Shown in pieces: positions 17,172 to 27,164 of a stretch of 64,000 nt of DNA. The DNA is from Peteryoungia wuzhouensis (GTDB lineage Bacteria > Pseudomonadota > Alphaproteobacteria > Rhizobiales > Rhizobiaceae). The position numbers were made by a program, and so were the translations under genes. Positions within the stretch are counted from its first letter, which is position 1; each line of letters starts with the position of its first letter. The stretch is from contig NZ_QJRY01000008.1 of NCBI RefSeq assembly GCF_003205195.1, positions 1 to 64,000 of the forward strand, in the 5' to 3' direction. A model generated the notes under the pieces. It was not told the DNA's origin. It made no database searches and was given only the letters and a program-made list of their open reading frames with translations.

Positions 17172-18329
17172 TTAGGCCAGCCATTTTTCCAGCCGGTTCG
17201 TCGCCTCGACCATCTCCTGCATCGTGCCCGCATAGGAGAGACGCAGCGCCAGATGACCCTCGAGCGGATCGAAGTCGCGGCCGGGGGTGACGGCGACATC
17301 GGTCTCGGCGAGGATGCGTTTGGCGAAGGCCATGCTGTCATTGGTGAAGCGGCTTGCATCCACATAGGCGTAGAAGGCGCCGTCCATCGGCGAGAGCAGT
17401 GGCAATCCGAGTTCGGGCAAGCGCTTGGCGAGGAAATCGCGGTTGGCGCGGCAGGCGGCCTTGTAGCCGTCAAGTTCTTCGGTCGCGCCGAGCGCCGCAA
17501 GGGCTGCGATCTGCGAGAGCTCTGGCGCCGAGATGTAGAGGCTCTGGGCGACGCATTCGACCGGGCGGACGAGCTCGTCCGGCAGCACCATCCAGCCGAT
17601 GCGCCAGCCGGTCATGCAGTAGTATTTCGAGAAGGAGTTGATGATGACGGCCTCGCCGCCGATCTCCAGCGCCGTCGTCTCTTCCGCGCCATAGGTCAGG
17701 CCGTGATAGATCTCGTCCGAGATCAGCGTGATCCCCTGCCCCTGACAGTAGTTGTAGACGTCAGTGAGCTGGGCGCGCGTCGTGACGGTGCCGGTCGGGT
17801 TCGCCGGGCTTGCCAGCAGCACGCCCTTGAGGCGTATACCGGCTTCCGTCTGCGCACGCTCCAGGCTCTCAGGCGTCAGCGTGTAGCCAGTGTCGGCGCC
17901 GACGGCGACTTCGATCACCTTGAGGCCGAGCGCGGCCAGGATGCTGCGATAGGCGGGATAACCGGGTCTCGCGATCGCCACGGCATCACCGACATCGAAG
18001 AGCGAGAGGAAAGCGAGATTGAAGCCGGCGGAGGAGCCAGTGGTGACCACGATGCGGCTCCAGTCGACGGCAACGCCGTGGCGGCGTCGATATTCTTCCG
18101 CCAGTGCCTGTCTGAGCGCCGTCATACCGAGCGCGTCGGTATAGCCGATGCGACCGCCTTCGAGTGCCGTGCGGGCTGCGGAGAGCGCTGCCTGCGGTGC
18201 CGGATGGCCGGGCTGGCCGACGGCCATGGAGATGACCGGGCGGCCTTCGGCCTTGCGGCGGGTGGCCTCGGCCAGGATGTCCATGGCGTGAAAGGGCTCG
18301 ACGGCACTGCGTTTTGAAATCGAGATCAA
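17172..18329 (-). CDS. PLP-dependent aminotransferase, class I/II
   Basis: A fold-type I aminotransferase of the aspartate/aromatic family. I chose the TTG at 18329 (ISISKRSAVEPFHAMDI) because aggag lies eight bases upstream. The frame is open to 18404, but the extra N-terminus lacks family features. Conserved elements are VGQPGHPAP, the PLP phosphate region TTGSSAGFNLAFLSL, LLASPANPTGTV, SDEIYHGLTYG and the Schiff-base lysine in INSFSKYYCMTGWRIGW. About 385 residues, normal for the family. The amino-acid substrate cannot be assigned. It is divergent from the DsbA-like gene. Confidence 0.88.
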   Translation of the reverse strand: MISISKRSAVEPFHAMDILAEATRRKAEGRPVISMAVGQPGHPAPQAALSAARTALEGGRIGYTDALGMTALRQALAEEYRRRHGVAVDWSRIVVTTGSSAGFNLAFLSLFDVGDAVAIARPGYPAYRSILAALGLKVIEVAVGADTGYTLTPESLERAQTEAGIRLKGVLLASPANPTGTVTTRAQLTDVYNYCQGQGITLISDEIYHGLTYGAEETTALEIGGEAVIINSFSKYYCMTGWRIGWMVLPDELVRPVECVAQSLYISAPELSQIAALAALGATEELDGYKAACRANRDFLAKRLPELGLPLLSPMDGAFYAYVDASRFTNDSMAFAKRILAETDVAVTPGRDFDPLEGHLALRLSYAGTMQEMVEATNRLEKWLA

Positions 18330-18517
18330 GAAATCGGCTCCTGAATGCGGACTGCCAGACATTTGCCGCAAAGCGCGCGGCATCACAATGGAGGCTTGGG
18401 ACACATCTGGCCAAAAATGCGATTTCCCTTGCCAAGGCTTATCGTTAGGCTAGGCATGCGAGCCGCGCCGGGAACGCCGGCCGATACGCAACGTGCAGAA
18501 ACGAGGACGAGAACGAC

Positions 18518-19279
18518 ATGGGCCTGAATTTCAAGATGATCGCCGCGACCGCCGTGGCTCTCCTGCCGGCCCTGATGCCGCTTCCCGCCTCAGCTCTCGA
18601 TGATGCGCAGAAGAAGGAAATGGGCGACTTCATCCGGGAATACCTGATGGAGAACCCGGAGATCATGCTGGAGGTGCAGGACGCGCTGCAGCAGAAGCAG
18701 GATGCCGCCCGGCTCGAAAAATCGGCGGCTGCCGTCACGACCAACAAGGACACGATTTTCCAATCCAGCCACGACCTTGCCATCGGCAATCCCAAGGGTG
18801 ACGTCACCGTCGTCGAGTTCTTCGACTACAATTGCGGCTATTGCCGGCGCGCCCATCCCGACATGGAGGCGGTGCTCGAGAAGGACAAGAACATCCGCTA
18901 CGTGCTGAAGGAATTCCCGATCCTGGGGCCGGACTCGCTCGCCGCCCACAAGGTGTCGGATGCGGTGCGCAAGCTGGCACCTGAGAAATACGGCGACTTC
19001 TTCCGCGCCATGATGACATCGGGCGAACGGGCGGACGAGGCGAGCGCGATTGCAATTGCGGCCGGCCTCGGCATGACCGAAGAGGCGATCCGGGCGAAGA
19101 TGGCAGAGAGCCCGAACGAGCAGTCCGTGCAGGAAACCTATGCGCTGGCCACCAGCCTCGGCATCACCGGTACGCCGTCCTATGTGATCGGCAACGAGAT
19201 GGTGCCGGGCGCCGTGGGCTCTGCCGCGATCGAGGACAAGGTCGGGAATGTCCGCTCCTGCGGCAAGGCGACCTGCTGA
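18518..19279 (+). CDS. DsbA-family periplasmic thiol-disulfide oxidoreductase (Com1-like)
   Basis: A 253-residue secreted thioredoxin-fold protein. The signal peptide covers residues 1-26 (ATAVALLPALMPLPASA). A helical N-terminal extension (residues ~28-72, DFIREYLMENPEIMLEVQDAL) typical of ScsC/Com1-type DsbA proteins follows and may mediate oligomerisation. The active site FFDYNCGYCRRAHPD has Cys 106 and 109. The cis-proline loop is GITGTPSYVIG. It should oxidise or isomerise disulfides in exported proteins. A C-terminal Cys pair (RSCGKATC) is an extra feature. Confidence 0.9.
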   Translation: MGLNFKMIAATAVALLPALMPLPASALDDAQKKEMGDFIREYLMENPEIMLEVQDALQQKQDAARLEKSAAAVTTNKDTIFQSSHDLAIGNPKGDVTVVEFFDYNCGYCRRAHPDMEAVLEKDKNIRYVLKEFPILGPDSLAAHKVSDAVRKLAPEKYGDFFRAMMTSGERADEASAIAIAAGLGMTEEAIRAKMAESPNEQSVQETYALATSLGITGTPSYVIGNEMVPGAVGSAAIEDKVGNVRSCGKATC

Positions 19280-19417
19280 TTCCAGACCCCTTCCACCGCC
19301 CGTCGACTTAACCTTATCCCCGATTTCCGGGGATGGGCAGGCTCGATCCGGCCTAAGGGCTTTCCCTACAGGGCCTCACGGTCTATAGGAGGCGGTTGAA
19401 AGTCGACGGAAGCGTAG

Positions 19418-19858
19418 ATGAGCAAAACCATTTTCGTGCTGAACGGCCCCAATCTCAACATGCTGGGCAAGCGGGAACCGGGGATTTATGGCGGCAAGAC
19501 GCTCGCCGATATCGAGGCCGATTGCCAAAAAGCAGGCGCAGACCTGGGCCTGACCGTCGATTTCCGCCAGTCGAACCACGAGGGCATGCTCGTCGACTGG
19601 CTGCATGAAGCCGGCGAAAAAGCCGCAGGCGTGGCCTTCAATGCCGGCGCCTATACCCACACTTCGGTCGCCCTGCATGACGCCATCCGCGCGATCTCGC
19701 CGCTGCCGGTGATCGAGGTGCATATTTCCAACGTGCATGCACGCGAGGAATTCCGCCACAAATCGATGATAGCGCCCGCCGCAAAGGGCGTCATCTGCGG
19801 TTTCGGCCCCCATAGCTACATTCTGGCGCTGCAGGCGCTCAAGACCCTCACGCAATAA
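19418..19858 (+). CDS. aroQ: 3-dehydroquinate dehydratase, type II
   Basis: It catalyses 3-dehydroquinate to 3-dehydroshikimate in the shikimate pathway. The 146-residue dodecameric-type enzyme shows LNGPNLNMLGKREPGIYG with the flexible-lid arginine and catalytic tyrosine. NAGAYTHTSVALHDAI and EVHISNVHAREEFRHKS follow, all hallmarks of type II. It is followed 22 bases later by accB, an order I recall as conserved in rhizobia. Confidence 0.96.
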   Translation: MSKTIFVLNGPNLNMLGKREPGIYGGKTLADIEADCQKAGADLGLTVDFRQSNHEGMLVDWLHEAGEKAAGVAFNAGAYTHTSVALHDAIRAISPLPVIEVHISNVHAREEFRHKSMIAPAAKGVICGFGPHSYILALQALKTLTQ

Positions 19859-19880
19859 CAAGAATACAGGACATCCATCC

Positions 19881-20363
19881 ATGGCTGACAAGAAGACGGG
19901 AATCGACCAGGCGCTGATCCGCGATCTCGCAAATATCCTCAACGACACGGACCTGACCGAGATCGAAGTGGAGCAGGACGATCTGCGCATCCGCGTTTCG
20001 CGCAACGGCACCCCTGTCATGATGCCGCAGCAGATGCAGGGCTATGCCTACCAGGCTCCTGCCGCCCCGGCCGCCGCCGCAGCGCCCGCTGCCGCCGCAG
20101 CGCCGGCTGCCCCTGCCGGCCGCGACCTCTCCAAGGCCGTGACCGCACCGATGGTCGGCACCGTCTACCTGTCGCCGGCCCCGGGTGCCCGCGCCTTTGT
20201 CGAAGTCGGCGCCACGGTCAAGGAAGGTCAGACCATCCTGATCATCGAAGCCATGAAGACCATGAACCAGATCCCCTCGCCCAAGTCCGGCAAGGTCGTT
20301 GAAATCATCGTCAACGACGCAAGCCCGGTCGAATACGGCGAGCCCCTCGTGATCATCGAGTAA
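19881..20363 (+). CDS. accB: Biotin carboxyl carrier protein of acetyl-CoA carboxylase
   Basis: AccB carries the biotin that AccC carboxylates and AccA/D use to make malonyl-CoA for fatty-acid synthesis. The 160-residue protein has an N-terminal helical domain ([20 protein letters not shown]). An Ala/Pro hinge covers residues ~59-79. The biotinyl domain follows with EAMKTMNQI, the biotinylated lysine being K126 (Thr replaces the Met of the enteric EAMKM). The accC ATG is 6 bases downstream, giving an accBC operon. Confidence 0.97.
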   Translation: MADKKTGIDQALIRDLANILNDTDLTEIEVEQDDLRIRVSRNGTPVMMPQQMQGYAYQAPAAPAAAAAPAAAAAPAAPAGRDLSKAVTAPMVGTVYLSPAPGARAFVEVGATVKEGQTILIIEAMKTMNQIPSPKSGKVVEIIVNDASPVEYGEPLVIIE

Positions 20364-20368
20364 GCCGG

Positions 20369-21718
20369 ATGACAGCCATCTCGAAGATCCTCATCGCCAA
20401 CCGAGGCGAAATTGCGCTCCGCGTCCTGCGCGCCTGCAAGGAACTCGGCATTGCGACCGTCGCCGTCCATTCGACTGCCGATGCCGACGCCATGCATGTG
20501 CGGCTCGCCGACGAAAGCGTGTGCATCGGCCCGCCGCCGTCGCGCGACAGCTATCTCAACATCCACCAGATCGTCGCTGCCTGCGAGATCACCGGCGCCG
20601 ACGCCGTGCATCCGGGTTACGGCTTCCTGTCTGAAAATGCCAAGTTCGCCGATATCCTCGACGCCCATGGCATCACCTTCATCGGACCGACGGCGGAACA
20701 TATCCGCCTGATGGGCGACAAGATCACGGCGAAGAAGACCGCAGTCGAACTCGGCATCCCCGTTGTTCCGGGTTCTGACGGCGAAGTGCTGCCGGAGAAT
20801 GCCCTGAAGATCGCCCGCGAGATCGGCTTCCCGGTTCTGATCAAGGCGACTGCCGGTGGCGGTGGCCGTGGCATGAAGGTGGCGAAGAACGAGGCTGAGC
20901 TCGAAGAAGCCGTGTCGACCGCCCGTTCGGAAGCGCTCGCCGCTTTCGGCAACGACGCCGTCTACATGGAAAAATACTTGGGCAAGCCGCGCCATATCGA
21001 GGTGCAGGTGGTCGGCGATGGCGCCGGCAATGCCATCCATCTGGGTGAACGCGACTGCTCTTTGCAGCGCCGCCACCAGAAGGTCTGGGAAGAAGCCAAT
21101 TCCCCTGCCCTCAATGTCGAGCAGCGCATGAAGATCGGCCAGATCTGCGCTGACGCGATGAAGAAGATGAAGTACCGGGGCGCCGGCACGATCGAATTCC
21201 TCTACGAAAACGGCGAGTTCTTCTTCATCGAGATGAACACCCGCCTGCAGGTCGAGCATCCGATCACCGAAGCCATCACCGGCATCGACCTCGTGCATGA
21301 GCAGATCCGTGTCGCCTCCGGCGCCGGCCTCTCGGTCACGCAGGACCAGATCGTCTTCTCGGGACACGCCATCGAATGCCGCATCAATGCCGAGGATCCG
21401 CGCACCTTCGTGCCGTCGCCCGGCACGATCACGCATTTCCATGCCCCGGGTGGTCTCGGCGTTCGCGTCGACAGTGGCGTCTATGCCGGCTACAAGATCC
21501 CGCCTTATTATGACAGCCTGATCGGCAAGCTGATCGTGCATGGACGCACCCGCGTCGAATGCATGATGCGCCTGCGCCGCGTGCTCGACGAATTCGTCGT
21601 CGACGGCATCAAGACGACGCTGCCGCTGTTCCAGGATCTCGTGGCCAACCAGGACATCGCCAACGGCGACTACGACATCCACTGGTTGGAACACTATCTG
21701 GCCGAAACCTCGGCCTGA
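20369..21718 (+). CDS. accC: Biotin carboxylase of acetyl-CoA carboxylase
   Basis: An ATP-grasp enzyme that carboxylates biotin on AccB. The 449-residue product opens with [17 protein letters not shown]. It contains the glycine-rich ATP loop [13 protein letters not shown] near residue 165, the metal/catalytic segment [27 protein letters not shown], and [13 protein letters not shown] in the C-terminal half. Length equals the E. coli enzyme. Transcribed with accB and probably with aat, whose start is 7 bases after the accC stop. Confidence 0.98.
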   Translation: MTAISKILIANRGEIALRVLRACKELGIATVAVHSTADADAMHVRLADESVCIGPPPSRDSYLNIHQIVAACEITGADAVHPGYGFLSENAKFADILDAHGITFIGPTAEHIRLMGDKITAKKTAVELGIPVVPGSDGEVLPENALKIAREIGFPVLIKATAGGGGRGMKVAKNEAELEEAVSTARSEALAAFGNDAVYMEKYLGKPRHIEVQVVGDGAGNAIHLGERDCSLQRRHQKVWEEANSPALNVEQRMKIGQICADAMKKMKYRGAGTIEFLYENGEFFFIEMNTRLQVEHPITEAITGIDLVHEQIRVASGAGLSVTQDQIVFSGHAIECRINAEDPRTFVPSPGTITHFHAPGGLGVRVDSGVYAGYKIPPYYDSLIGKLIVHGRTRVECMMRLRRVLDEFVVDGIKTTLPLFQDLVANQDIANGDYDIHWLEHYLAETSA

Positions 21719-21725
21719 TACACAC

Positions 21726-22340
21726 ATGGCTGGGCGACGCGGCAGGGACCAGGGGATTACACCGGAGCTCCTGCTGCGCGCCTATTCCATCGGGCTTTTC
21801 CCGATGTCGGATTCAGCCGACGACCCGGAGCTGTTCTGGGTCGAGCCGGAGATCCGGGGCATCATCCCCCTCGACGAATTCCACGTCTCCGCGAGCCTTG
21901 CCAAGGCCATCCGCAAACGCCCCTTCGACATCCGCTTCGACACCGCCTTCGACGCCGTGGTCGACAAATGCGCAGAAGCGGCGCCCGACCGGCCGAGCAC
22001 CTGGATCAACCAGACCATCCGCGAGCTCTACGGCGCGCTGCACCGCCTCGGCCATGCGCACAGCGTCGAGGCCTTCGAGGGCGAGGAGCTCGTCGGTGGT
22101 CTCTATGGGGTATCGCTGGGCTCGGCGTTTTTTGGCGAGAGCATGTTTTCCAGGCGGACCAATGCGTCGAAGATCTGTCTCGTGTATCTCGTCGAGCGCT
22201 TGAAGGAGCGCGGGTTTACGCTGCTCGACACGCAGTTTACCACGGAGCATCTGAAGACATTCGGGGCGGTAGATATTCCGAAGGCGGCGTATGGGGTGTT
22301 GCTGGAAAAGGCGATGGAGGGGGATACGGTTGGGTTTTGA
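21726..22340 (+). CDS. aat: Leucyl/phenylalanyl-tRNA--protein transferase
   Basis: Aat adds Leu or Phe to proteins with N-terminal Arg or Lys, creating N-degrons for ClpS/ClpAP. The 204-residue product shows [29 protein letters not shown], the family motif [23 protein letters not shown], and [19 protein letters not shown]. It ends the aroQ-accB-accC-aat run. The downstream neighbour is on the opposite strand after a 178-base spacer. Confidence 0.95.
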   Translation: MAGRRGRDQGITPELLLRAYSIGLFPMSDSADDPELFWVEPEIRGIIPLDEFHVSASLAKAIRKRPFDIRFDTAFDAVVDKCAEAAPDRPSTWINQTIRELYGALHRLGHAHSVEAFEGEELVGGLYGVSLGSAFFGESMFSRRTNASKICLVYLVERLKERGFTLLDTQFTTEHLKTFGAVDIPKAAYGVLLEKAMEGDTVGF

Positions 22341-22518
22341 TGGGGGTGGGGGCCGAAGTCACGTGTTCGGCATTTCACTGTCTGTTCCCTACCGCTTACA
22401 CACTCTCTAACTCACGAGGTCGATTTATCAGGCTGCTGACGGCTGTTCACTCTATCTGGATCTTTTCAACCGTACGCCAAAGAACTTTGGCGTTAAGTCT
22501 CGCCCATATCACCGGATC

Positions 22519-23085
22519 TCAATAACTTTCTACGCTTCCGTCGGAAAACACTGCTTTCGTCACCCGCAGCGTTGCCTTAGCGACGCCAGTCGAAACCGGC
22601 CCTTGTAGCTTGTCAAAAGGTTCGTCGGAAATAAACGGATTGTCTTCCCAAAGATAGAAACTATCACTTTCCGCAGTCTTTCCGGGCCCAATTTTGATGT
22701 CGAGTTGTGAAGTAATGTTTACTACGAGCGCACCAAAGGCGTCTTGAATTTGAAGCGTATGCTCCACTGCAACAAGCGTTTTTTTGGTGCCGTTCTTAAA
22801 CGTGGGGTGCAACTCAACGCGACGATTGAAAACCTGACGTTGAAAATCTTTCTCTTGTACGCGTAGCGTCGCTTTTGTCAGCTCGATCGGAGAAGAATTG
22901 AGTTTGGCATTTGAACCACCGGACATGGCGGCCGATGTAACTCCCACACTTGAGATTGCGTCAAAACAGGTCAGCCTTTTAAGAGAGTCTGCCTCGGCTT
23001 TACACGCGGCAAAGTCCGATGCGAGATCTGCGAATGACGGAAAGGCTGCAGCAGAAATTAAGGCGGTCAATACTATACGGCGCAT
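22519..23085 (-). CDS. Secreted protein of unknown function, AT-richer than its surroundings
   Basis: The ATG at 23085 has a tggggga ribosome site seven bases upstream and opens a signal peptide (MRRIVLTALISAAAFPSFA). The mature ~169 residues start with a small Cys motif (FAACKAEADSLKRLTCFDAIS), a pattern seen in several unrelated periplasmic proteins. A beta-rich domain follows (KATLRVQEKDFQRQVF; HPTFKNGTKKTLVAVEHTLQIQDAFG; DSFYLWEDNPFISDEPF) that might be an immunoglobulin-like or DUF4352-like fold. I do not recognise the family. Codon use is visibly AT-richer than flanking genes, a sign of recent acquisition. Confidence 0.65.
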   Translation of the reverse strand: MRRIVLTALISAAAFPSFADLASDFAACKAEADSLKRLTCFDAISSVGVTSAAMSGGSNAKLNSSPIELTKATLRVQEKDFQRQVFNRRVELHPTFKNGTKKTLVAVEHTLQIQDAFGALVVNITSQLDIKIGPGKTAESDSFYLWEDNPFISDEPFDKLQGPVSTGVAKATLRVTKAVFSDGSVESY

Positions 23086-23377
23086 TTTGTCCCCCATTTT
23101 AACGAATGGTTGCAAATAGCCGAACCGGGTGTCAAGGAGATTGGTGAATATCGCGCGTTGCCCGTCTTCGTGTCTTCCAACGAACCGCTGATTTTCGTCT
23201 AAGAGGATCTGACGATCATCGCAGCCAGTGCCTCTTTCTGCCGTGCCTTCGAGATCTATCCGGCGTCGGTTGCGCCAGCGCCTCCGTCTGCGCGCGCGGC
23301 ACGATCTGCCGGTAGATTCCCAATTTGTCCGTGCGACCTTCCGCAGCCGCTTGCCGTCCACCTATCCTGCAAGATGC

Positions 23378-24862
23378 CTACCGGATGGCCTTACGCCTCC
23401 GCGGCCGCTTCAGCCTCCCCCGAAACAGCCCCCTCTTCTCGATCGGCTCGAAAACCGCGTCGGCCCCTTCGGGATCGAGGATCTCGTTGTCGGCAAGCCA
23501 TTTTTCGATGTCCGATATATCGGGTGTTTCATAGGGTTTGAGGGTCGCACGGCCCGATTCGGCGTTCTTGGCACGCACCATCTCGATTGCGGCAAGCAGC
23601 GAGCCGCGCTCTCGGATCGCCTCTTCGACAGCTTTTGGCGTCGTGTCCAGATGCTCCGCCAAGAGGTCGTTTCTGAAGGCTGCGATCCGGAGCGAAACTT
23701 GCTCCGAACCGCCCGCCTCCAGGGCCACATCACATTCCCGGTCGAAGCGCATGGATCGGTTGTTCATGTTCGACGATCCGACCCGGAGACAGGTCTCGTC
23801 GATGATCATCAGCTTGGCATGCACGTAGATTGGCTGGCCGCTCGCCGTGACCGGGTGATACACTCTGAAACGCCCATGGATGTCGTGCCGGCGGAGCGCC
23901 TCGACGAGACGGGCGCGCGCCGTGTCCATGGCGATCTGGCCCAGCCAATTGTCCGAAGCGGTCGGGTTGATCAGAACAAATTCCGGACCATCGGGCTCTG
24001 CCAGCCGGCGCGCGATCGCTTGCGCCACCACACGTGACGCGAAGTACTGACTTTCCGCATAGACCGTGTGGCGAGCGGCATTGATCATGTCGATGTAGAG
24101 CTGCTCGATCTCCGTGACCAGGTTCTCTTCCTGATAGGCCGGACTGGTGCGCGCGATGGCGAGATCAACCGTCCCGAAGGAAAAGCTGGGCGTGGTGTCC
24201 AGCAAGGGTGGGACCGCAGCAACTAGCGGCACCTCCTCGCCCCCTGCCCGTGTCCAGCGATTGCGGCAAAGCTCGCCGAGCGCACGCGCCGCAGGGCCCG
24301 TGAACCGGCTGGATATGTCATGCCAGGGGCCATAGGGTGTGCCATTGGGGCGCCGCCTGTCGGGGTCGTCGTCCAGATGCTGCCGCGTGTCCCAGCGATC
24401 GAGCGTCACGTCGATGCCGCCGCAATAGGCGACGGCATCATCGATCACGAGCATCTTCTGATGATGTGAGCTGCCGAAGGGATGTTTGCCGTCCAGGCGA
24501 ACGGAAATCTGTCGGTTCCACTTCCATCGCAGCAGATAAGGCAGGTTCGAAAGCCGCGCCCAACTGGCGAGCGGCGCCGGACTCCACAGCAGGATCCTGA
24601 TTTCCAGGCCCGGTGTGCGACGCGCGAGCCACAGGAGAAAGTCGCCGACCCCGCGCGGGGCTCCATCATCGACCTTGGGATGGCCAAGCGTGATCGATGC
24701 ATCGAAATCCCAACCGACAAAGAAGATCGACCGTTTGGCCGCCATCATCGAGGCGCGGATCGAGGAAAAATAGTCATTGGCATCGATGAGAATCGAGAAA
24801 TCGTCCGCTCTTTCGGTCCGCCAACAGTTCTCGGAAGGCGAGAAAATCGTGGGAAGCGCCAT
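23378..24862 (-). CDS. Phospholipase D-like / cardiolipin synthase-type protein
   Basis: A 494-residue PLD-superfamily enzyme with two HKD motifs: HHQKMLVIDDAVAYCGGID (first half) and HAKLMIIDETCLRVGSSNMNNRSM (second half). The first is preceded by IFFVGWDFDAS. The start at 24862 has ggag seven bases upstream. No N-terminal membrane helices of the ClsA type are present, so it resembles soluble PLD or ClsB/C-like proteins that hydrolyse or transfer phosphatidyl groups. A basic C-terminus (RGRLKRPRRRKAIR) could contact membranes. It lies in a block that probably interrupts core synteny. The exact substrate is unknown. Confidence 0.85.
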   Translation of the reverse strand: MALPTIFSPSENCWRTERADDFSILIDANDYFSSIRASMMAAKRSIFFVGWDFDASITLGHPKVDDGAPRGVGDFLLWLARRTPGLEIRILLWSPAPLASWARLSNLPYLLRWKWNRQISVRLDGKHPFGSSHHQKMLVIDDAVAYCGGIDVTLDRWDTRQHLDDDPDRRRPNGTPYGPWHDISSRFTGPAARALGELCRNRWTRAGGEEVPLVAAVPPLLDTTPSFSFGTVDLAIARTSPAYQEENLVTEIEQLYIDMINAARHTVYAESQYFASRVVAQAIARRLAEPDGPEFVLINPTASDNWLGQIAMDTARARLVEALRRHDIHGRFRVYHPVTASGQPIYVHAKLMIIDETCLRVGSSNMNNRSMRFDRECDVALEAGGSEQVSLRIAAFRNDLLAEHLDTTPKAVEEAIRERGSLLAAIEMVRAKNAESGRATLKPYETPDISDIEKWLADNEILDPEGADAVFEPIEKRGLFRGRLKRPRRRKAIR

Positions 24863-25065
24863 CAAATACTCCAGATACCGGGTCGCCCAAATCGGCCAGC
24901 GCAACTGCTGCTTCTCGTCCCGTCTTCACGATCGCCGCTTCGCACCGCCATACAACGCGGAGAGGCGTCTTACGGCACAAGAAAAATTCGAAAGGCGCGA
25001 ATTATTCTCGTCTTGCGATCAGGCATGCTGATTGGCCGAAGTCGCCCACCACGTGCGCGATCCCC

Positions 25066-25545
25066 TCAGCCCCACCGCGCCGCCTCAATCGCTGCCACAT
25101 CAATCTTCCGCATCGTCATCATCGCTTCAAACGCGCGCTTTGCCTCCTCTCCCCCGGCCGCCATCGCCTCGGTCAGCGTGCGCGGCGTGATTTGCCAGTT
25201 GATACCCCATCTGTCCTTGCACCAGCCGCAGGCACTTTCCTGCCCGCCGTTGGCGACGATGGCGTTCCAATAGCGGTCGGTCTCCTCCTGGTCGTCAGTT
25301 GCGATCTGGAAGGAAAAGGCCTCCGAATGCTTGAAGGCGGGGCCACCGTTGAGGCCCATGCAGGGAATGCCGGCAACGGTGAAATCGACGGTCAGGACAT
25401 CGCCCGCCTTGCCGGAGGGATAATCCGAGGGTGCACGGTGGACGGCTTTGACCTCGCTATCGGGGAAGGTTTGCGCGTAAAAGCGCGCGGCGTTCTCGGC
25501 GTCGCGGTCGTACCAGAGGCAAATGGTGTTTTTCGGCATTTCCAT
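25066..25545 (-). CDS. VOC-superfamily protein, PhnB/glyoxalase-like
   Basis: A 159-residue member of the PhnB-like branch of the vicinal-oxygen-chelate fold (often mis-called 3-demethylubiquinone methyltransferase). It starts MEMPKNTICLWYDRDAENAARFY and contains VDFTVAGIPCMGLNGGPAFKHSEAFSFQI, DDQEETDRYWNAI and CGWCKDRWGINWQITPR. The ATG is preceded by a ggaggagaa ribosome site. Family members are dimeric and mostly of unknown activity. Confidence 0.85.
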   Translation of the reverse strand: MEMPKNTICLWYDRDAENAARFYAQTFPDSEVKAVHRAPSDYPSGKAGDVLTVDFTVAGIPCMGLNGGPAFKHSEAFSFQIATDDQEETDRYWNAIVANGGQESACGWCKDRWGINWQITPRTLTEAMAAGGEEAKRAFEAMMTMRKIDVAAIEAARWG

Positions 25546-25736
25546 GGTTTCTCCTCCCAGAGTTCAAAACTGGGAGGCATTGCACGCCTGTGTGGGTCAG
25601 GCGTCAAGGGGAATGGCGTGAGGCATGCGACCGGCGCTGATGTCTCGCCTACCGTCGTTCTCCCGCCCGATGCCTATATTGTCGCCCAGGTCCGGGGTCA
25701 GGGTCTGCGGACAGAGCGGATCCAAGGCGACCGCAA

Positions 25737-26798
25737 TCATCCCACCTGCTGCGGCAGCGGCGCTTTCATAGTGCAGACGAGGCCGGTCGGATGAAAGTCG
25801 ACGCTGACATGGCCGCCGAAATCGGCCGCGAGCACGCGCGAAATCAGCTTGGAGCCGAAGCCTTCCATCGTCGGCGCTTCGACGGGCGGACCGCCGCTTT
25901 CCTGCCAGACGAACTCAAACGCCTCTTCCGCATTCTCAGCCTCGCGATCGACGTGCCAGCGGATATCGACCCTGCCACCAGTGCTCGCGAGCGCGCCATA
26001 TTTCGTCGCGTTGGTGGCAAGCTCGTGCATCGCGAGCGCCATCGACACGGCGTGTTTGGCCGGCAGATCGAGATCGTCGCCGGAAAGCGAGAAACGCTCC
26101 TCGCTCTGCAGATGCGGGCGCAGCGCGTTTTCGATCACGGCGCGGATCGGCGCATCCTGCAGGGTCTTCGACGTGATCAGGTCATTGGCATTGGCAAGCG
26201 CCTGCAAACGGCCGGTAAAGGCTTCGCGCCTGTCGGCGATGTCATCGCCTTTCAGCGTCTGGCGAGCGATGGCCGTGACCATGGCAAGCGTGTTCTTGAT
26301 GCGATGCTGCAGCTCGCCATTCAGGAGCTCCAGACGCTGCCGGGCCTCGACCGTCTCCGAAATATCCTTGGAGATCGACAGGATATGGGACGGGGTGCCA
26401 TCCGGCTTGATGATCGGGAAAACCTGGACGTCCCAGAACCTGTTGTTGCCCTTGACCGTGCTGGCCTCACCGAAGAAGCGCGTCGGCTTTCCGGCAACCG
26501 CGGCTTCGACCGCCTGCCGGGCGGCGACATTGCCCTGGCCTTCCCAGAAATCCGGCCAGGGGCAGCCCTTGAGCGGCGCGAAATCGTCCACTTCCATCAC
26601 GCGCTTGCCGCCTTCGCTCATGAACTGCAGCCGGCCCTCGAGGTCAAGCACCTTGATGCAATCGCCGCAACCGCCCAAAACTGCGGCGAGCAAGGCGTCA
26701 TTTCCCACCAGCTGCGGATCAGCCGCCGCCAGCTCGCTGTTCATGCTTTCGACAGGGGCCGATGAGGTCCCGCTGGACTGCGTGGCAGAGACAGTCAT
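25737..26798 (-). CDS. PAS-domain HWE-family sensor histidine kinase, soluble
   Basis: A 353-residue cytosolic kinase. Residues ~30-150 form a PAS sensor domain (LLAAVLGGCGDCIKVLDLEGRLQFM; FWDVQVFPIIKPDGTPSHILSISKDISE). The phosphoacceptor region is ELQHRIKNTLAMVTAIARQTL with His 165. The catalytic domain has the N-box MHELATNATKYGAL and a GFGSKLI glycine box, the HWE/HisKA_2 signature common in rhizobia. No membrane segment and no adjacent response regulator are visible, so it is an orphan. In alphaproteobacteria such kinases often feed the PhyR/general-stress pathway or act as photosensors. That role is unproven here, and the PAS domain lacks a LOV-type GxNCRFLQ motif. Confidence 0.87.
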   Translation of the reverse strand: MTVSATQSSGTSSAPVESMNSELAAADPQLVGNDALLAAVLGGCGDCIKVLDLEGRLQFMSEGGKRVMEVDDFAPLKGCPWPDFWEGQGNVAARQAVEAAVAGKPTRFFGEASTVKGNNRFWDVQVFPIIKPDGTPSHILSISKDISETVEARQRLELLNGELQHRIKNTLAMVTAIARQTLKGDDIADRREAFTGRLQALANANDLITSKTLQDAPIRAVIENALRPHLQSEERFSLSGDDLDLPAKHAVSMALAMHELATNATKYGALASTGGRVDIRWHVDREAENAEEAFEFVWQESGGPPVEAPTMEGFGSKLISRVLAADFGGHVSVDFHPTGLVCTMKAPLPQQVG

Positions 26799-26908
26799 CT
26801 CAGATAAGGGTCCGTATGATAAGGGGTATTTACGCCCCGATCTTTGCTACGAAATACGAGAAGCGGCAATAAGAAACGTCATTTCAGGTCTATGAAATTT
26901 AGCTTTCA

Positions 26909-27148
26909 TCAACTCGCCATCAGATCGGCCGTCTCGCCGAAGGCAATGATCAGCCTCGGGCTGGTCATGTCGCCGCTCTCCTCGTCGACCTGGATGGAAT
27001 AGGCCGCGACGCCGAGATGGCGGGCGGACATGGCGGTGGCGATCTTTTCGGCGGCTGCAGCACTCGAGGCCTGCCGCATCTCGCCGGGCACGACATTGCC
27101 GCGGTTCTTCTTGAAGGGCAGCACGATAAATTTTTCGGCGAGCGACAT
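26909..27148 (-). CDS. 79-residue protein of unknown function under a LexA box
   Basis: The ATG at 27148 has aggag seven bases upstream. The product is soluble: a short basic N-terminus (MSLAEKFIVLPFKKNRG), an Ala-rich helix (ASSAAAAEKIATAMSARH), then beta-like segments (GVAAYSIQVDEESG; SPRLIIAFGE). I do not recognise a domain. A GTTC-N7-GTTC LexA box lies 16 bases upstream of the start, under a TTGACA. Expression is therefore expected to rise after DNA damage. It lies between an orphan histidine kinase and the DUF2155 gene. The gene is judged real from its ribosome site, codon bias and promoter architecture. Confidence 0.72.
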   Translation of the reverse strand: MSLAEKFIVLPFKKNRGNVVPGEMRQASSAAAAEKIATAMSARHLGVAAYSIQVDEESGDMTSPRLIIAFGETADLMAS

Positions 27149-27164
27149 GGGAGAACTCCTATTT

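Noticed and set aside
19316..19334. Hairpin atcccc...ggggat after the DsbA-like gene
   Set aside because: Short stem without a T-run; not enough to call a terminator.
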